Shown: piece after piece, positions 1-10,548 of the stretch
How positions within the stretch are numbered: position 1 is the stretch's first letter
Layout: each line of letters begins with the position of its first letter
Translations under genes and position numbers: made by a program
Notes under the pieces: model-generated
Databases searched by the model: none
What the model saw: the letters and a program-made list of their open reading frames with translations, nothing else
Told to the model about the DNA's origin: nothing
Assembly (NCBI GenBank): GCA_027922465.2
Contig: BQMF02000372.1
Coordinates: 310,001 to 374,000 of the forward strand
Direction of reading: 5' to 3'
Source: Turritopsis dohrnii
Lineage: Eukaryota; Cnidaria; Hydrozoa; Anthoathecata; Oceaniidae
Length of the DNA stretch: 64,000 bases

Positions 1-22
1 AATTTATCACATCGATAATCAC

Positions 23-840
23 ATGTCAAAATGTATCAAATCGAGATTCAATTATATTTTCAACTCAACTGGGGAGAAAACCGAACTTCAAGATCTTTCA
101 GCCCAACACGATCAACTATCGTTAGACATAATGCCATCATCGACTGTGATAGAAACCCAAGTGATGATTCAGGAGGTCCACGACATTGTTGAAGAAAATC
201 CAATCCACAGTGGAGTCGATCTATCTGCGACAGTGGAAAAGTTAACAGACTTACGAAAGTCTATTCGAACAAACGAGCTTGTTCTCCAAACTCAAACGCC
301 TGACAAACAACTTACAATGCAAATCGTTAGTGCCATACAGTTAATCAAAGGAAATCAACAATTTGAAAGTGAAAGCAAACCTCCTACGAACGAAACAAGC
401 AAGTGACAACGAGATACGTAAACTCCAATCTCATCAGTTCTTGATCAAGGACACAAAACGTTCTATCGAAGACATCGTTAAAGAATTCGCTCGTAATCCT
501 CAAGACTTAACTGATGAAGAACTTGTGCAGATCAGAAACAATCTTCCGTCGACCACATCTCAGATTAACGAAATATCCAAAAGGATTGAAACTATTCTCA
601 CCAAGACGACGACAAATCCTGATGTTCAAAGTGCTTGTCATCATCTCAATGAAAGGTATACGTGTCTTATCTCAAGCAGATCAAGTTACACAGAAAAGCT
701 GAACTCTGAGATCGAAGAGCGTCAGGTGTATAAACAAAAACTTTTTTCAGAATCAACTCTAAACATCAAACTTGAAAGATTTTCTGGTCATCAAGATTCG
801 GCATATTCAAAAGCGCATGGGATCCAATCTTCGGCGGTAT
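23..840 (+). pseudogene. BEL/Pao-like gag fragment (frameshifted)
   Basis: Two overlapping open frames (23-406, then 363-842 one frame over) give a continuous charged, helical protein rich in Lys, Glu and Gln, ending near 780 in a K-L-E-R-F-S-G motif. That motif resembles the L-P-K-F-S-G start of the gag-like domain (DUF1759) of BEL/Pao LTR retrotransposons. The frame change near 363-406 shows it is broken. The similarity stops at about 790, where Mutator-like transposase sequence begins, so this is a truncated 5' gag piece abutting another element. The family call rests on a short motif plus composition and is tentative; a coiled-coil host protein fragment cannot be excluded. Confidence 0.4.
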
Positions 841-1677
841 AAAAATAAAAACAAAGGTAAACTTGCTGATGGTGGTTATGTTGGAGGCCCCGGCAGATTA
901 ACAGATGCTGTCATTGATAACTTTCAGAACTATTATGGTGCTGCTATTAGAAACAATTCGAAATCCATTGAAAATATGGTCAATGCCATATGGGCAATAT
1001 TTCACCATTTTATCTTGCCTGAGAAAAAAGAACTATTAGCGCAGCAAGATTGTTTTTGTCCAAAAAGAGCCCTATCGTGGTGTAAATATAAAAGAGATCA
1101 AGCAAACAAAAGCAGCACATACAATAGTAGTAAGTGTCTACCATCAGTTTTCAGATCACAGTTGAAGCCTATTTTCATTAGACTTTCTGAAAAAAAAACA
1201 CTTTTAGAAAGATGCTTGAAAGGACTCACTCAAAATGCAAATTAGGCAATTAATTCAATTTTATGGAGCAAATGTCCAAAGAGAGTTTTTTGTAGTAAAA
1301 CAAAGTTACAATCATGTGCTACACTAACCATCCTTGAGTGGACTTCAGGAGCTGCTGGTTCTTCAAAAATCCTTTCTAACGTAGGTGTTGGGTTAGGTGT
1401 GAACACAAATGTTGGTGACCGTTTACGCAATAATTCTCGCATACTACCAGCTGCAAATAAATGCAAATCAAAGTACCAAAAGCGTCGGCAAGCATTACGC
1501 CAACTGAGGAAGTCAAGAAAAGCAGACACTGCCTCATATCAGTCAGGTGCATTTGGTACAAGCAAATATCCTGATGCAAATAAAAAGACAACTAAACTTG
1601 CAAAAGGCGCTCTTGTAGATATTGTCTTTGTGGATGAAAGTGAAGTTGCTATGATAAAATTCCAGGAAGGACTGTAG
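772..1677 (+). pseudogene. Mutator-like transposase C-terminal remnant with in-frame TAG
   Basis: A single reading frame (frame 1) runs from about 772 to 1677, interrupted only by a TAG at 1243-1245. Recognisable landmarks in order are H-I-Q-K-R-M-G near 800, G-G-x-G-R-L-T-D with N-x-Q-N-Y-Y-G near 880-940, P-x-x-x-S-W-C-K-Y around 1065, K-P-I-F-I-x-L-S near 1170 and T-Q-N-A-N just before the stop. After the stop the expected A-I-N-S-x-L-W and C-P-K continuation follows in the same frame, ending in a Lys/Arg-rich tail (K-Y-Q-K-R-R-Q). This order matches the animal Mutator-like transposase domain found as repeated genes in cnidarians. The N-terminal half with the first catalytic residues is missing, so the copy is 5' truncated as well as stopped. 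Confidence 0.7.
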
Positions 1678-1689
1678 AATGTTGTGTCT

Positions 1690-2515
1690 AACTAAAAACA
1701 CTTTTCCACAGTCATATTTCATGAAGCTTTATCATCAAAACTTTACTTGGTTAGCCAAGTATCTCTGTTTCAAAAATCTTTGCCTTGATATAATTGAAAT
1801 CATTTTATTCAGTTCATTTTTGTTATCAATGAGTAAAAAAAAAACTGTTTTTCAGCTAAAACGGCTTTTTTAAGAATTTAGATCTTTTACAATTTTAGTA
1901 AAGATTTTAGAAGTTCTATAAGTAGCTATTTTATGCCATTTTGCACAGAGCTCAGAATAAGTGTCTTCTTCAAAATGAGTTGAGGATTTTCCTTTTCAAT
2001 TATCCGAAGACCCCGTTTCCCCGTATAGCTAATTGAATTTATAACAACTATGTGGAGTTTGAGTTCATAACCATCACCCTAACTCATTTTATAGTTTCTC
2101 AAAGATTTCTATTGCTTTTGTTTCCATGGCAACAGTACTAATTTGGGCACTTGTTTTTCATGACCAAATCAACCAAATGTTTGTTGAAGGTATATAGTCT
2201 CAGAAACTTTTATTTGTTTTGATAGATTGTAATTTGTTACATAAAAACAGCTGTCTTTTAATATGGTCTATTACCACCTTAATTTATTTCGAGTGATGAT
2301 TTATGCAAAGTGACTTATGCAAAGTGATTTATGAAAGTGTCTTTTTTTATGATTCTTATTCAGAGTTGATGATTTATTAAAAAGCAGAAAGTTTTTGAGG
2401 AAGTATTATGATATATTATAAGAACAGTTAAGAGTTTTCTCCAGGTAATCGTTAGGATGCTGAAGTATCTTTTTCTTTCATGAAAGCACATTGAGTTTTT
2501 AATTTTCATTTTTTT
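1690..2515. other. AT-rich stretch without recognisable genes
   Basis: I see only short chance frames. There are poly-T runs and a small direct repeat (GCAAAGTGA-type, near 2304-2330). No terminal repeats or RNA gene were recognised. Confidence 0.4.
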
Positions 2516-2526
2516 ATTATTTAGGT

Positions 2527-5500
2527 TTGGGAGTTAATCAACAATTTGGTAGTTGGATTTTTTTTATTTCTAAATTTTCCTTATTATTACTACTACTGTT
2601 TCTCATGTATAATATAGGAAATGCTTTTGCCCCTGGCATTCCAGCAACTTTTAGGAATGGAAATTTTGTTTTGCAACCTCCTGATCAACAACAAATTCGA
2701 TCGTTAATCCAACGTAAGTTTCCAAACGAAGATGTCGCTATTGCATGACGCCGCGAAACGCAAAATAATAATACAGTTGATCTCCATAATTCTGAAGGTA
2801 TTTCTAAGAATGAGCGCTGTAGGAATTGGGATGCTGAAAGACGCGTTCAGCACCGTCAAAATGAAAACGCTGACGAGAGAATAACTAGGCGGAATAGAAA
2901 TATGCAACGTATGCGGACTAGGCGCTCTATATTTGATTTGCATTGTGCTGCACGTCAATTGCCTGAGCAACATTACTTAGGCCCAATGGACAAGGTTTGT
3001 CAACATTGTAGTTCTAAAATGTTTGTCGCTGAAAGTAATTTCAAATGTTGTCATAATGGTAAGATACACCTTAATGACATTAATTACCCTAATGATCTTA
3101 AAGATCTTTTAGTAGGTAATACAAATCAATCAAAGAACTTTCAAGAAAATATTGGAAAGTTTAACAGTTCTGTCGCTTTTGCGTCGATGGGTGCAAAGAT
3201 GGCTGTACCACCAGGTCGAGGACTATTTCATATTAATGGTCAGGTATGTCACCGTACAGGCAATCTGCATCCACCAGAAGGTGTTCCTCCATCATATTGT
3301 CAGTTGTAGATTTATGATGGGATGGATGCATTCAATGAAAGAATGGCAAGAACCGAAAATCAAGGTTGCTTGCCTGAGGTTATGCAAAAATTGCAGGACA
3401 TCATTCTTAGAGAGAGTCTTTATGCAGCTGCATACAAGCATATGGGTGAGGTAGAGGCTGAAGAATTGCAGCATGCCAAAGAGCAAAATCGCCAACCATC
3501 TCTGGTAAATTATTTAAATTTGAAATTTTTATAGGCTTGATTTCAAGATGTTTTGAATTTCAACTATATATTTAGGTTAGAATGCACCTGAGGAGTGGTG
3601 GCGATCGGTGGCGTTACAATCTACCCCACCATGATGAATTAGCTGCACCACCTAACCCACGTGATAATGTTGCTTATCCTCGAGATATTCCATTGCAATG
3701 TCTATCAACACATTCACCTCATCTAGACCCAATGGTTTATCCAGTTTTTTTCGCCGAGGGGAGAGTCTGGCTGGACAATAGATATTCCTCATGTAGCTGA
3801 ATATACTACAGGTAGTCGGTGCCGCACAACTGCATTGCAATATTATACCTATAGATTTGCGTATAGAATTGTTTTTAATCCAATCTTAAAAGGTAAAACA
3901 TTATTTCAGCAATTTGCAGTTGACTGCTACTGTTAGGTTGAAGCAGCACGTCTCAACTATATTCGAGCAAATCAGAAAGCATTACGTGTTGAGCAATATC
4001 AAGGTTTAATTGACCATCTTGCTAATGTTGCTCAAAGCAGAGGTTTAAATGCAGGTAGACCTGTAATTTTGCCATCTTCTTTTCAGGGTAGTCCCAGAGC
4101 TATGCAACAAAATTATCAAGATGCAATGGCTATGGTGACTAAAATAGGAAAACCTGATTTGTTCTGCACCATTACGTGTAATCCAAAATGGAAAGAAATT
4201 ACCAACAATTTAGATAATGAGGCAGCACATTATCGACCTGACTTGGTTTCACGCGTTTTAAATTTGAAATTGAAAGCACTTTTAAATGATGTCATAAAAA
4301 ATGGTGTATTGGGTAAAACAATTTCTCACTTTTATGTCATTGAATTTCAAAAGCGTTCTTTATCTCATGCCCATATTCTTTTTCATTTAGCAAAAGAGGA
4401 TAAGTTACAAAATGCTGATGATGTTGACAGCTTGATATGTGCTGAAATTCCTGATCCAGATGAGGAGCCAGAACTACACAACATTATCAAATCATGTATG
4501 ATACATGGCCCATGCGGGAATTACAACGAAACTTCCGTTTGCATGGGAGACGATGACAACTGCACCAAAAATTTTCCCAAAGTATTCTGTGATTCAACAC
4601 AAATGAATTTTAATGGCTATCCATTGTACCGTAGACGTAATAACAGTCGTACTGTAAGGGTAAAAAATGTGGACTTAGATAATCGATGGGTGGTTCCATA
4701 CTGTCCTTGTTTATCAAAGAAATATAACGCCCATCTAAATTGGGAGGCCTGTACTTCTATAAAAAGTGTCAAATATTTGTTCAAATACGTATATAAAGGA
4801 CATGATCGAGTGCATGTCGAAATTAACGAACAATTGCAATATGATGAAATTAAAACTTTTTTAGAAGCTCGATATGTTAGTGCACCTGAAGCTCTGTGGA
4901 GAATATTTGAGTTCTCCATGCATGAGAAATCACACTGTATCAAAAGGTTGGCAGTGCATTTACCAGATCTTCAATGGATTTATTTCCGACCTGGTGATGA
5001 GGACGCAGCTGCAGACAGGGCATCTATGAAAGATACCCACCTCACAGCATGGTTCAAATTGAATGTTGAAAATTCAGATGCTCGACAACATCTGTTTTCG
5101 AACATTCCAGATCATTATGTATTTCATGATAAAGAGAAGAAATGGAAAACTCAAGGTAAAACTCATAAGCCAATAATTGCCCGCTTATATAATGCAAGGC
5201 CAACAGAAGGAGAAAGATTTTCCCTTCGTGTTTTATTGCTTCATGTTCCTGGTGCTACATCATTCGAGTATTTGCGCACATTCAATAGGGTGGTTTTTGA
5301 TACGTTCCGTGAAGCATGTATTGCAACAGGTCTTCTTCAAGATGATGATGAATGGCACAATACATTGGAGGAGGCATCTACATTCCGAATGCCTCAACAA
5401 TGGAGGCAATTGTTCGTCACAATCTTGACACATAGTGAGCCATTGAATCCGCTGGAACTGTGGAATACATTCAAGGATCAATTGTGCGAGGACTATGTGC

Positions 5501-6831
5501 GCATATTGTCTGTTGCTTAAGCTGAGCAAAAGGTTTTGGGATATATCGATAACATACTCAAACAATTTGGTATGTCCTTAATGCATTCAAACTTTCCTGA
5601 GTTAATTGAACATGTTGACGAGGAAGAGGTTGATGTAAACGTATACGTTGACCAGACACATCAGGTAAGGCCTCTGATTAATGAGCAGCAGGTGGCTGTG
5701 GCAGATGCAATATTATCTGCTGTATCCAATGTCCATAACGCTTTGGCACAACCTGAAACATAGTTTTATCTTGATAGACCAGCTGGCACAGGTAAAACAT
5801 TTACTTATAACTTTGTTATAGCAGCATGTAGGGCCAGAGGTTGGAAAGTCGCTACCGCTGCATATACAGGTATTGCAGCCACTTTACTTTCAGGTGGGTG
5901 TACATTGCATTCGTTATTTCGTTTGGCTGCTCTTGTTTTAGAAAACAGTGTTTGTAATGTAGTTCTGCATTGTGGGCTTCAGTGTCAAAATTCACAGTAA
6001 CTCAAAACATGAGAGCTAGACCTGAGGAACAACAATTTTGCCAGTGGCTGCTACAATTGGGTAATAGGGAACTACCATTAAAACAAGGAGACCCTACTAA
6101 AGGCGCCATTGAAATTCCAGATTGCTGTGTCGTGTCTGAAAACACATCACTTATTTCAGTCATGTATGATGGCCTGGAACCTCATCAACATGCTTCAACT
6201 GCTATTTTGACACCTACAAATGAGCAGTCATTAATGATTAATGATGAAGTGTTGGAAAGATCGCCTGGTGATCCAGTTTGTTATTATAGTGCTGATGAAG
6301 TTGATTGTGATGACGACGAGCGACAAAATTATCCGCTTGAATTTTTAAACAGCATCTGGTATGCCTCCACATTGTTTGAAACTTAAAGTTGGAGCAATAA
6401 TTATGCTTTTACAAAATTTGAACATCAAGAAGGGTCTTTGCAACGGGACACGCTTGATTGTTCGGGAATTATCACAGAATTTTATTAAAGCTGACATTTT
6501 GACAGGGTCAGCTGTTGGAGAAACAATTTTCATACCTAGAGTACAATTGTCACCCTCTGACACAGGTATGCCTTTCACTTTGAAAGGTAGACAACTGCCC
6601 ATATGTTTGGCTTATTCTTTCACTATTAATAAGAGTCAAGGTCAAACATTCGAAAAAATTGGTTTGTTTCTACAACGACCGTGCTTTTCACATGGTCAAA
6701 TATATGTAGCCTGTCCTAGGGCAAAAGCATTTGATCATGTTAAAGTCAAAGTTAATGCCACAGCTAAGCAATGTTACATCAATGGGAAGCTGTATACACA
6801 GAATGTTATCTTCCCACAAGTTTTACAGTAA
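2527..6831 (+). pseudogene. Decayed autonomous Helitron Rep/helicase gene
   Basis: Rolling-circle transposase. The N-terminal Helitron region (L-G-x-M-D-K-V-C-x-H-C-x-S, then F-A-S-M-G-A) is at 2900-3310. The Rep nuclease is the long frame 3937-5517: it holds F-Q-K-R-S-L-S-H-A-H, the HUH motif, near 4350, and K-Y-L-F-K-Y-V-Y-K-G with the paired tyrosines near 4775. The helicase follows, with Walker A P-A-G-T-G-K-T near 5782 and the C-terminal Helitron helicase block at 6361-6831 (I-N-K-S-Q-G-Q-T). Breaks: in-frame stops at 2746, 3307, 3934, 5518 and 5761; frameshifts near 3745 and 6350; and an internal deletion near 5940-5960 that removes the Walker B region. A short GT..AG intron (about 3509-3573) seems to lie between the N-terminal region and the Rep part. 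The element is clearly dead but the domain order is full length. Confidence 0.88.
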
Positions 6832-6854
6832 ACTATATACACGCAAGTTAGTTA

Positions 6855-6878
6855 ACATGTGCAATTAATCGCACGTGT
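6855..6878 (+). repeat. Hairpin just downstream of the Helitron helicase
   Basis: An 8-bp stem (ACATGTGC / GCACGTGT, one G-T pair) with an 8-base AT loop lies 24 bases after the helicase stop codon. Helitrons end in a hairpin followed by CTRR. No CTRR is seen within about 20 bases, so this is only a candidate terminal hairpin. Confidence 0.35.
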
Positions 6879-7100
6879 AAAGTCGTATTATTAACTCGTC
6901 AATTTTTCTTTTTTTTCTCCTCTCAGAATTCAGACCATTGCACCTTGCAGCTTAAGATCCTTAGTTTCCTCAGAAAATGTTTCAGCAAACGAAGTCTCAT
7001 CTCTCATCTGCTCTTTCAAGAATAATAACAATAATATAGCCGAGCCAACCTGAATCTCATAGCTAATACATCGACTCCTGACCTTGAAAAGTACCACTTC

Positions 7101-7158
7101 AGGTGATGATACACCAGTCGATTTTTTGCTTTCGACATGTCGAACCCATATTGCGCAT
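7101..7158 (+). repeat. Left terminal inverted repeat of the Harbinger element
   Basis: Reverse complement of 9651-9708 with about four or five mismatches. Shared core segments are AGGTGATGATACAC and AGTCGATTTTTTGCTT. Confidence 0.85.
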
Positions 7159-7226
7159 GCCACTTTTTTTAATAAAAAATTGCTGTCGAAACACATGATA
7201 CACGCGAGCAATTTTCTTTCTAAAAA

Positions 7227-8988
7227 ATGTCTTCAGAAAGTGAAGACGATATTATAGCCGCAGCGTGTATTATTATTTCTGAATGTACGAAGAAAAAGAC
7301 AAAAAAAAGAAAGATCTGGACAAAGCCATGGCTGAAGAAAAGGACAACGTTTGGGATCTACGATACGCTTCTAAGGGAATTTAGACTAGAAAGCGAAGCC
7401 GATTACTATAACTTTCTTCGTATGAGCCCTGAAATGTTTGATAACCTCAATCAATTAGTACAAGATGATTTAACTAAACAAGACACGGTCATGAGAGAGG
7501 CTATACCACCGTATTTAAAACTTGCAGTAACTTTGAGGTACCTAGTCACTGGAGAAACATTTACAAGTTTGCAGTACTTGTTTAGAATTCACAGAACAAC
7601 AATTGGATTATTTGTAACTGATGTATTTGATGCACTCTATTCAAAACTGAAAAATCTAATACAGGTATGATGCAATTCAAATTATATTTAAAAATTTAAA
7701 ATTCTTCACTTCCTTGCGATCTGGGCATCATTGAAGGAGTAGTAGGTGGTGAAGTAAGATAGTTCTCATGAAAATTCGATTGGTAAGGATTAAATACTGT
7801 GGGCATCGCGTGGTGATGATTTTCTTGACCTGCGCCAATTTGTTCCATCATTATCAGCTGTTGGATTTTGAATTTTAGTATTTGTCTTGATCTTTCATTT
7901 TTGATGTTTCTTAGCTCACTGGCTATATATTTTCCGAATTTTTCTTTGGTGTCTTCTTCTTTTCTTTGGACTTTGCTTTTTGATTCCAAAAACGAAATGG
8001 CAGAATTCAAAAGAACATCCTTTGTTTTCTCCTGGCTGACTGCCATTCTTTTTTTAGACACAGGTTGCTTCGTCGATTTTCTTGGTTCCCTCTCTAAATC
8101 TGTTTCATTATCTTCTGATTCTCCTTGCTCAATCGCTGTTTCTGGATCTTCTGTATCGTCTTCTTGTAAGTCCATAGATGATGATTGTTCCTATAAGTAT
8201 AATATTTTTAATTTCAGATCCCAAAAAGTGAAGATGAGTGGAGAATGGTTGCTGAAAAGTATGAAGAAAAGTGGAATTTCCCTAATTGCATTGGAGCTAT
8301 GGATGGCAAACATATTCTCCTTGAATGTCCAAGAAATTCGGGGTCGTACTATTTTAACTATAAAGGAACATTTAGCATCGTTCTTTTGGCACTAGTTGAT
8401 GCTGATTATAAATTCCTATACATAGATGTTGGTTGCAACGGAAGAGTTAGTGATGGTGGGGTATTTAGGGATTCTTCCCTAAACAAAGCTATGAAGAATA
8501 AGAGTTTAAATATACCACCACCAAAAATAATGGATGACCATAGCACTAAATTACCATACGTTATTGTTGCTGACGATGCATTTCCCCTTTCTGAAAATAT
8601 TATAAAACCGTATCCATTTCGTAATTTGTCAAAAGAGAAAAGAATTTTCAACTATCGGTTGAGTCGCGCCCGCCGAGTGTCAGAAAATGTTTTTGGCATA
8701 TTATGCAAACGGTTTCAAATCTTTTTGACACCGATAAGAATTAGTCCAGAACGCGCTGAAAAGCTTGTAATGTTAGCTTGTGCCTTACATAACTTTTTGC
8801 AGACACAATCTAATGAAATACATCAACAATTTGTTGAACCGCACAATCAAGAAAATTCATCGGCACATTGGTCATCACTTAAAACTATACCAACAAATTG
8901 TACAAAGGATGCAAAAGATGTTAGAGAAGCGTTTTGTGAATATTTCAATAATAATGGAGCAGTTTCTTGGCAAGATGACTATATATGA
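7227..8988 (+). CDS. Harbinger (DDE_Tnp_4) transposase, two exons
   Basis: Cut-and-paste transposase of the PIF/Harbinger superfamily. Exon 1 is 7227-7664 (146 codons, starting at ATG), the intron 7665-8217 (GT..AG, phase 0), and exon 2 8218-8988, giving about 402 residues, the normal length. Exon 1 carries the N-terminal helix-rich region (R-M-S-P-E-M-F-D-N-L and L-R-Y-L-V-T-G-E-T-F). Exon 2 carries the catalytic core: D in A-M-D-G-K-H, D in V-I-V-A-D-D-A-F-P-L and E in R-R-V-S-E-N-V-F-G. No internal stop is present. The intron contains, on the other strand, the last exon of the partner MADF gene. The transposase normally needs that partner for nuclear import and TIR binding (known for the family). 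Confidence 0.9.
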
Positions 8989-9447
8989 AACTTTTTATAA
9001 AAAACGTATAAATAAAAAAGGTTATTCTTACCTCTAAATTTGACTTTGTATGCCTTGGTTGTACTGTATCCCTTAAAAATTCCAAGGCTTTGAAATATGG
9101 CCATTTTGATTTGTATATTTCATTTGCCCCAGCTCCGCTTTTATTTTGGGTTCTCTCCTTTGTTAATTCCTTTGAGTAGTAAGTTCTTAAATTTTTGATT
9201 TTGTTCTTCACGTCTTCCTCTATAGAAAAAATAATAGCGTACGTTTGTTTCTTTCTTTTTTAAGTATTTTTGATTTAAAGCAATATATATATTATTTACC
9301 TGAAATTTCAAGCTTCTCACACAACCTCTTGATAGCATTCGCTTTTTCTACCCTGTTTTTATATAAATTGTTTCTTACATTCCATAAACTTTCTTCCAGT
9401 GACCATTCACTGATAAATGTTTCTGTAAAATCATATTTACTTGCCAT
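7696..9447 (-). CDS. Harbinger-associated MADF-BESS DNA-binding protein, three exons
   Basis: Minus-strand partner gene. Exon 1 is 9447-9300 (ATG start), exon 2 9219-9032 and exon 3 8190-7696; both introns have GT..AG ends and matching phases. The protein is about 275 residues. Residues 1-110 form a MADF domain (a Myb-like trihelix: W-S-L-E-E-S-L-W-N-V, then K-N-K-I-K-N-L-R-T-Y-Y, then K-S-K-W-P-Y-F). An acidic linker follows, then a C-terminal BESS-like segment (K-F-G-K-Y-I-A-S-E-L-R-N-I). It probably binds the TIRs and recruits the transposase. Exon 3 sits inside the transposase intron, and intron 2 of this gene contains the whole of transposase exon 2, so the two genes interdigitate on opposite strands. 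No disruption was seen. Confidence 0.82.
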
Positions 9448-9547
9448 GTTAATGAGTACGTATGCACATGAAAAATGATTTTTTTTCTTCAAAACAACAA
9501 AAAATAAGCTGAAATCTCTTTAAAACGCACTTTGAGTATGAAAATTT

Positions 9548-9583
9548 GTCGAAAAATTTCCAACATGTTGGAAATTTTTCGAC
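9548..9583. repeat. Perfect 36-bp palindrome inside the Harbinger element
   Basis: 18-bp arms (GTCGAAAAATTTCCAACA and its exact complement) meet with no spacer, about 70 bases inside the right TIR. It could extrude as a cruciform or be a dyad binding site. No matching palindrome is seen near the left end. Confidence 0.8.
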
Positions 9584-9650
9584 ATCGAAAGATCACAATT
9601 TCAACAAGCAATTTTCGCATGATACACCCTTCAATTTATCGAATTCGACA

Positions 9651-9708
9651 ATGCGCAATATGGGTTCCACATGTCGCAAGCAAAAAATCGACTCGTGTAT
9701 CATCACCT
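9651..9708 (-). repeat. Right terminal inverted repeat of the Harbinger element
   Basis: Inverted partner of 7101-7158. The outer tip ends in ..GTATCATCACCT and is followed by TTA. Confidence 0.85.
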
Positions 9709-9711
9709 TTA

Positions 9712-10540
9712 GAGTAGAACCTCACTGCCAGTTGCCTTCGTTGTTGGTCTACTGGTCTTACCGAGAGCGAAATACCCATGCAATACTATACAAGTACGGA
9801 GATGTACGCTGTGTAATGCACTGAGATTAAAGTCTGCAATAGATTGCACTTACAGGCAGAACAGATTTCACTTTGGATTATTCCTGTTGACTATTTTGAT
9901 TGGTATCTCTCTTCCAATTGTAAAAATATATCTCTCCTCCGTCCTTGCAACGAAATTGTAATTAGAAATTCAAATCAAATTTAACGGAACAAAGGTAGAG
10001 AGATTTACAAAATAGTTATTTCTTTGCATATTTTCATTTTAACGAAGCTTTGTAAGATGTTTTGTATGTTTTAGTGTACAACTCTCCGTATTTCCACATT
10101 GCTCTACTTCGTTGCTCAAATTAATCTATCTCTTACATTCCTATTTTTTATGTTCTCCTAAAATGAAATATACATCCGGTATTCCAGGCGAAAAAATACG
10201 TCATCAACATAAGTGGTGATGATTATAATCATGTTGAACAAAAACGTTTCTACATGTCACGATACTTTCTTTTACTTAACTGTCTCGACAAATGTTAATA
10301 TAGCGTCAAGTGAAGAGAAAAAAGAAACACACCTGATGTACTTAACGGAAATGAATAGAGAATGTCTGTTACGCTGAACGTAGATTTATTTTTTTTGTAG
10401 ACAAACACGCCTACTATCGAATAAGTCAGGTGGGCCATTTTCTTACTTTTTCATCTTCTTTCAATGCAGGTGGTTTTCTCTATAAAGAAGTCATTGCAGT
10501 GAAATTTCATAAACATTCCACATGTTCATACATACGTTGC
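9712..10540. other. Non-coding stretch between Harbinger and hAT-like remnant
   Basis: AT-rich sequence with only short chance frames. No paired terminal repeats were found for the hAT-like gene that follows. Confidence 0.35.
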
Positions 10541-10548
10541 CTTTTAAA

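Larger units (their letters stand above)
7101..9708 (+). mobile_element. PIF/Harbinger DNA transposon with ~58-bp TIRs
   Basis: The ends at 7101-7158 and 9651-9708 are inverted repeats of each other over about 58 bases with only a few mismatches, beginning AGGTGATGATACAC at both tips. The flanking trinucleotides are TTC on the left and TTA on the right, close to the 3-bp T-W-A duplication expected of Harbinger but not identical. Inside are a complete DDE transposase gene (plus) and a complete MADF-BESS gene (minus), the usual two-protein set of these elements. At 2.6 kb with both genes open it looks recently active and possibly autonomous. Confidence 0.85.

Noticed and set aside
4617..4943. 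Minus-strand open frame within the Helitron
   Set aside because: It is the antisense shadow of the well-supported Rep coding frame.
6930..7211. Minus-strand frame across the Harbinger left TIR
   Set aside because: It crosses the element boundary and includes the TIR, so it is not a natural gene.
7868..8395. Plus-strand open frame of about 175 codons
   Set aside because: It is antisense to MADF exon 3 and runs across the transposase acceptor; the two spliced genes explain the region better.
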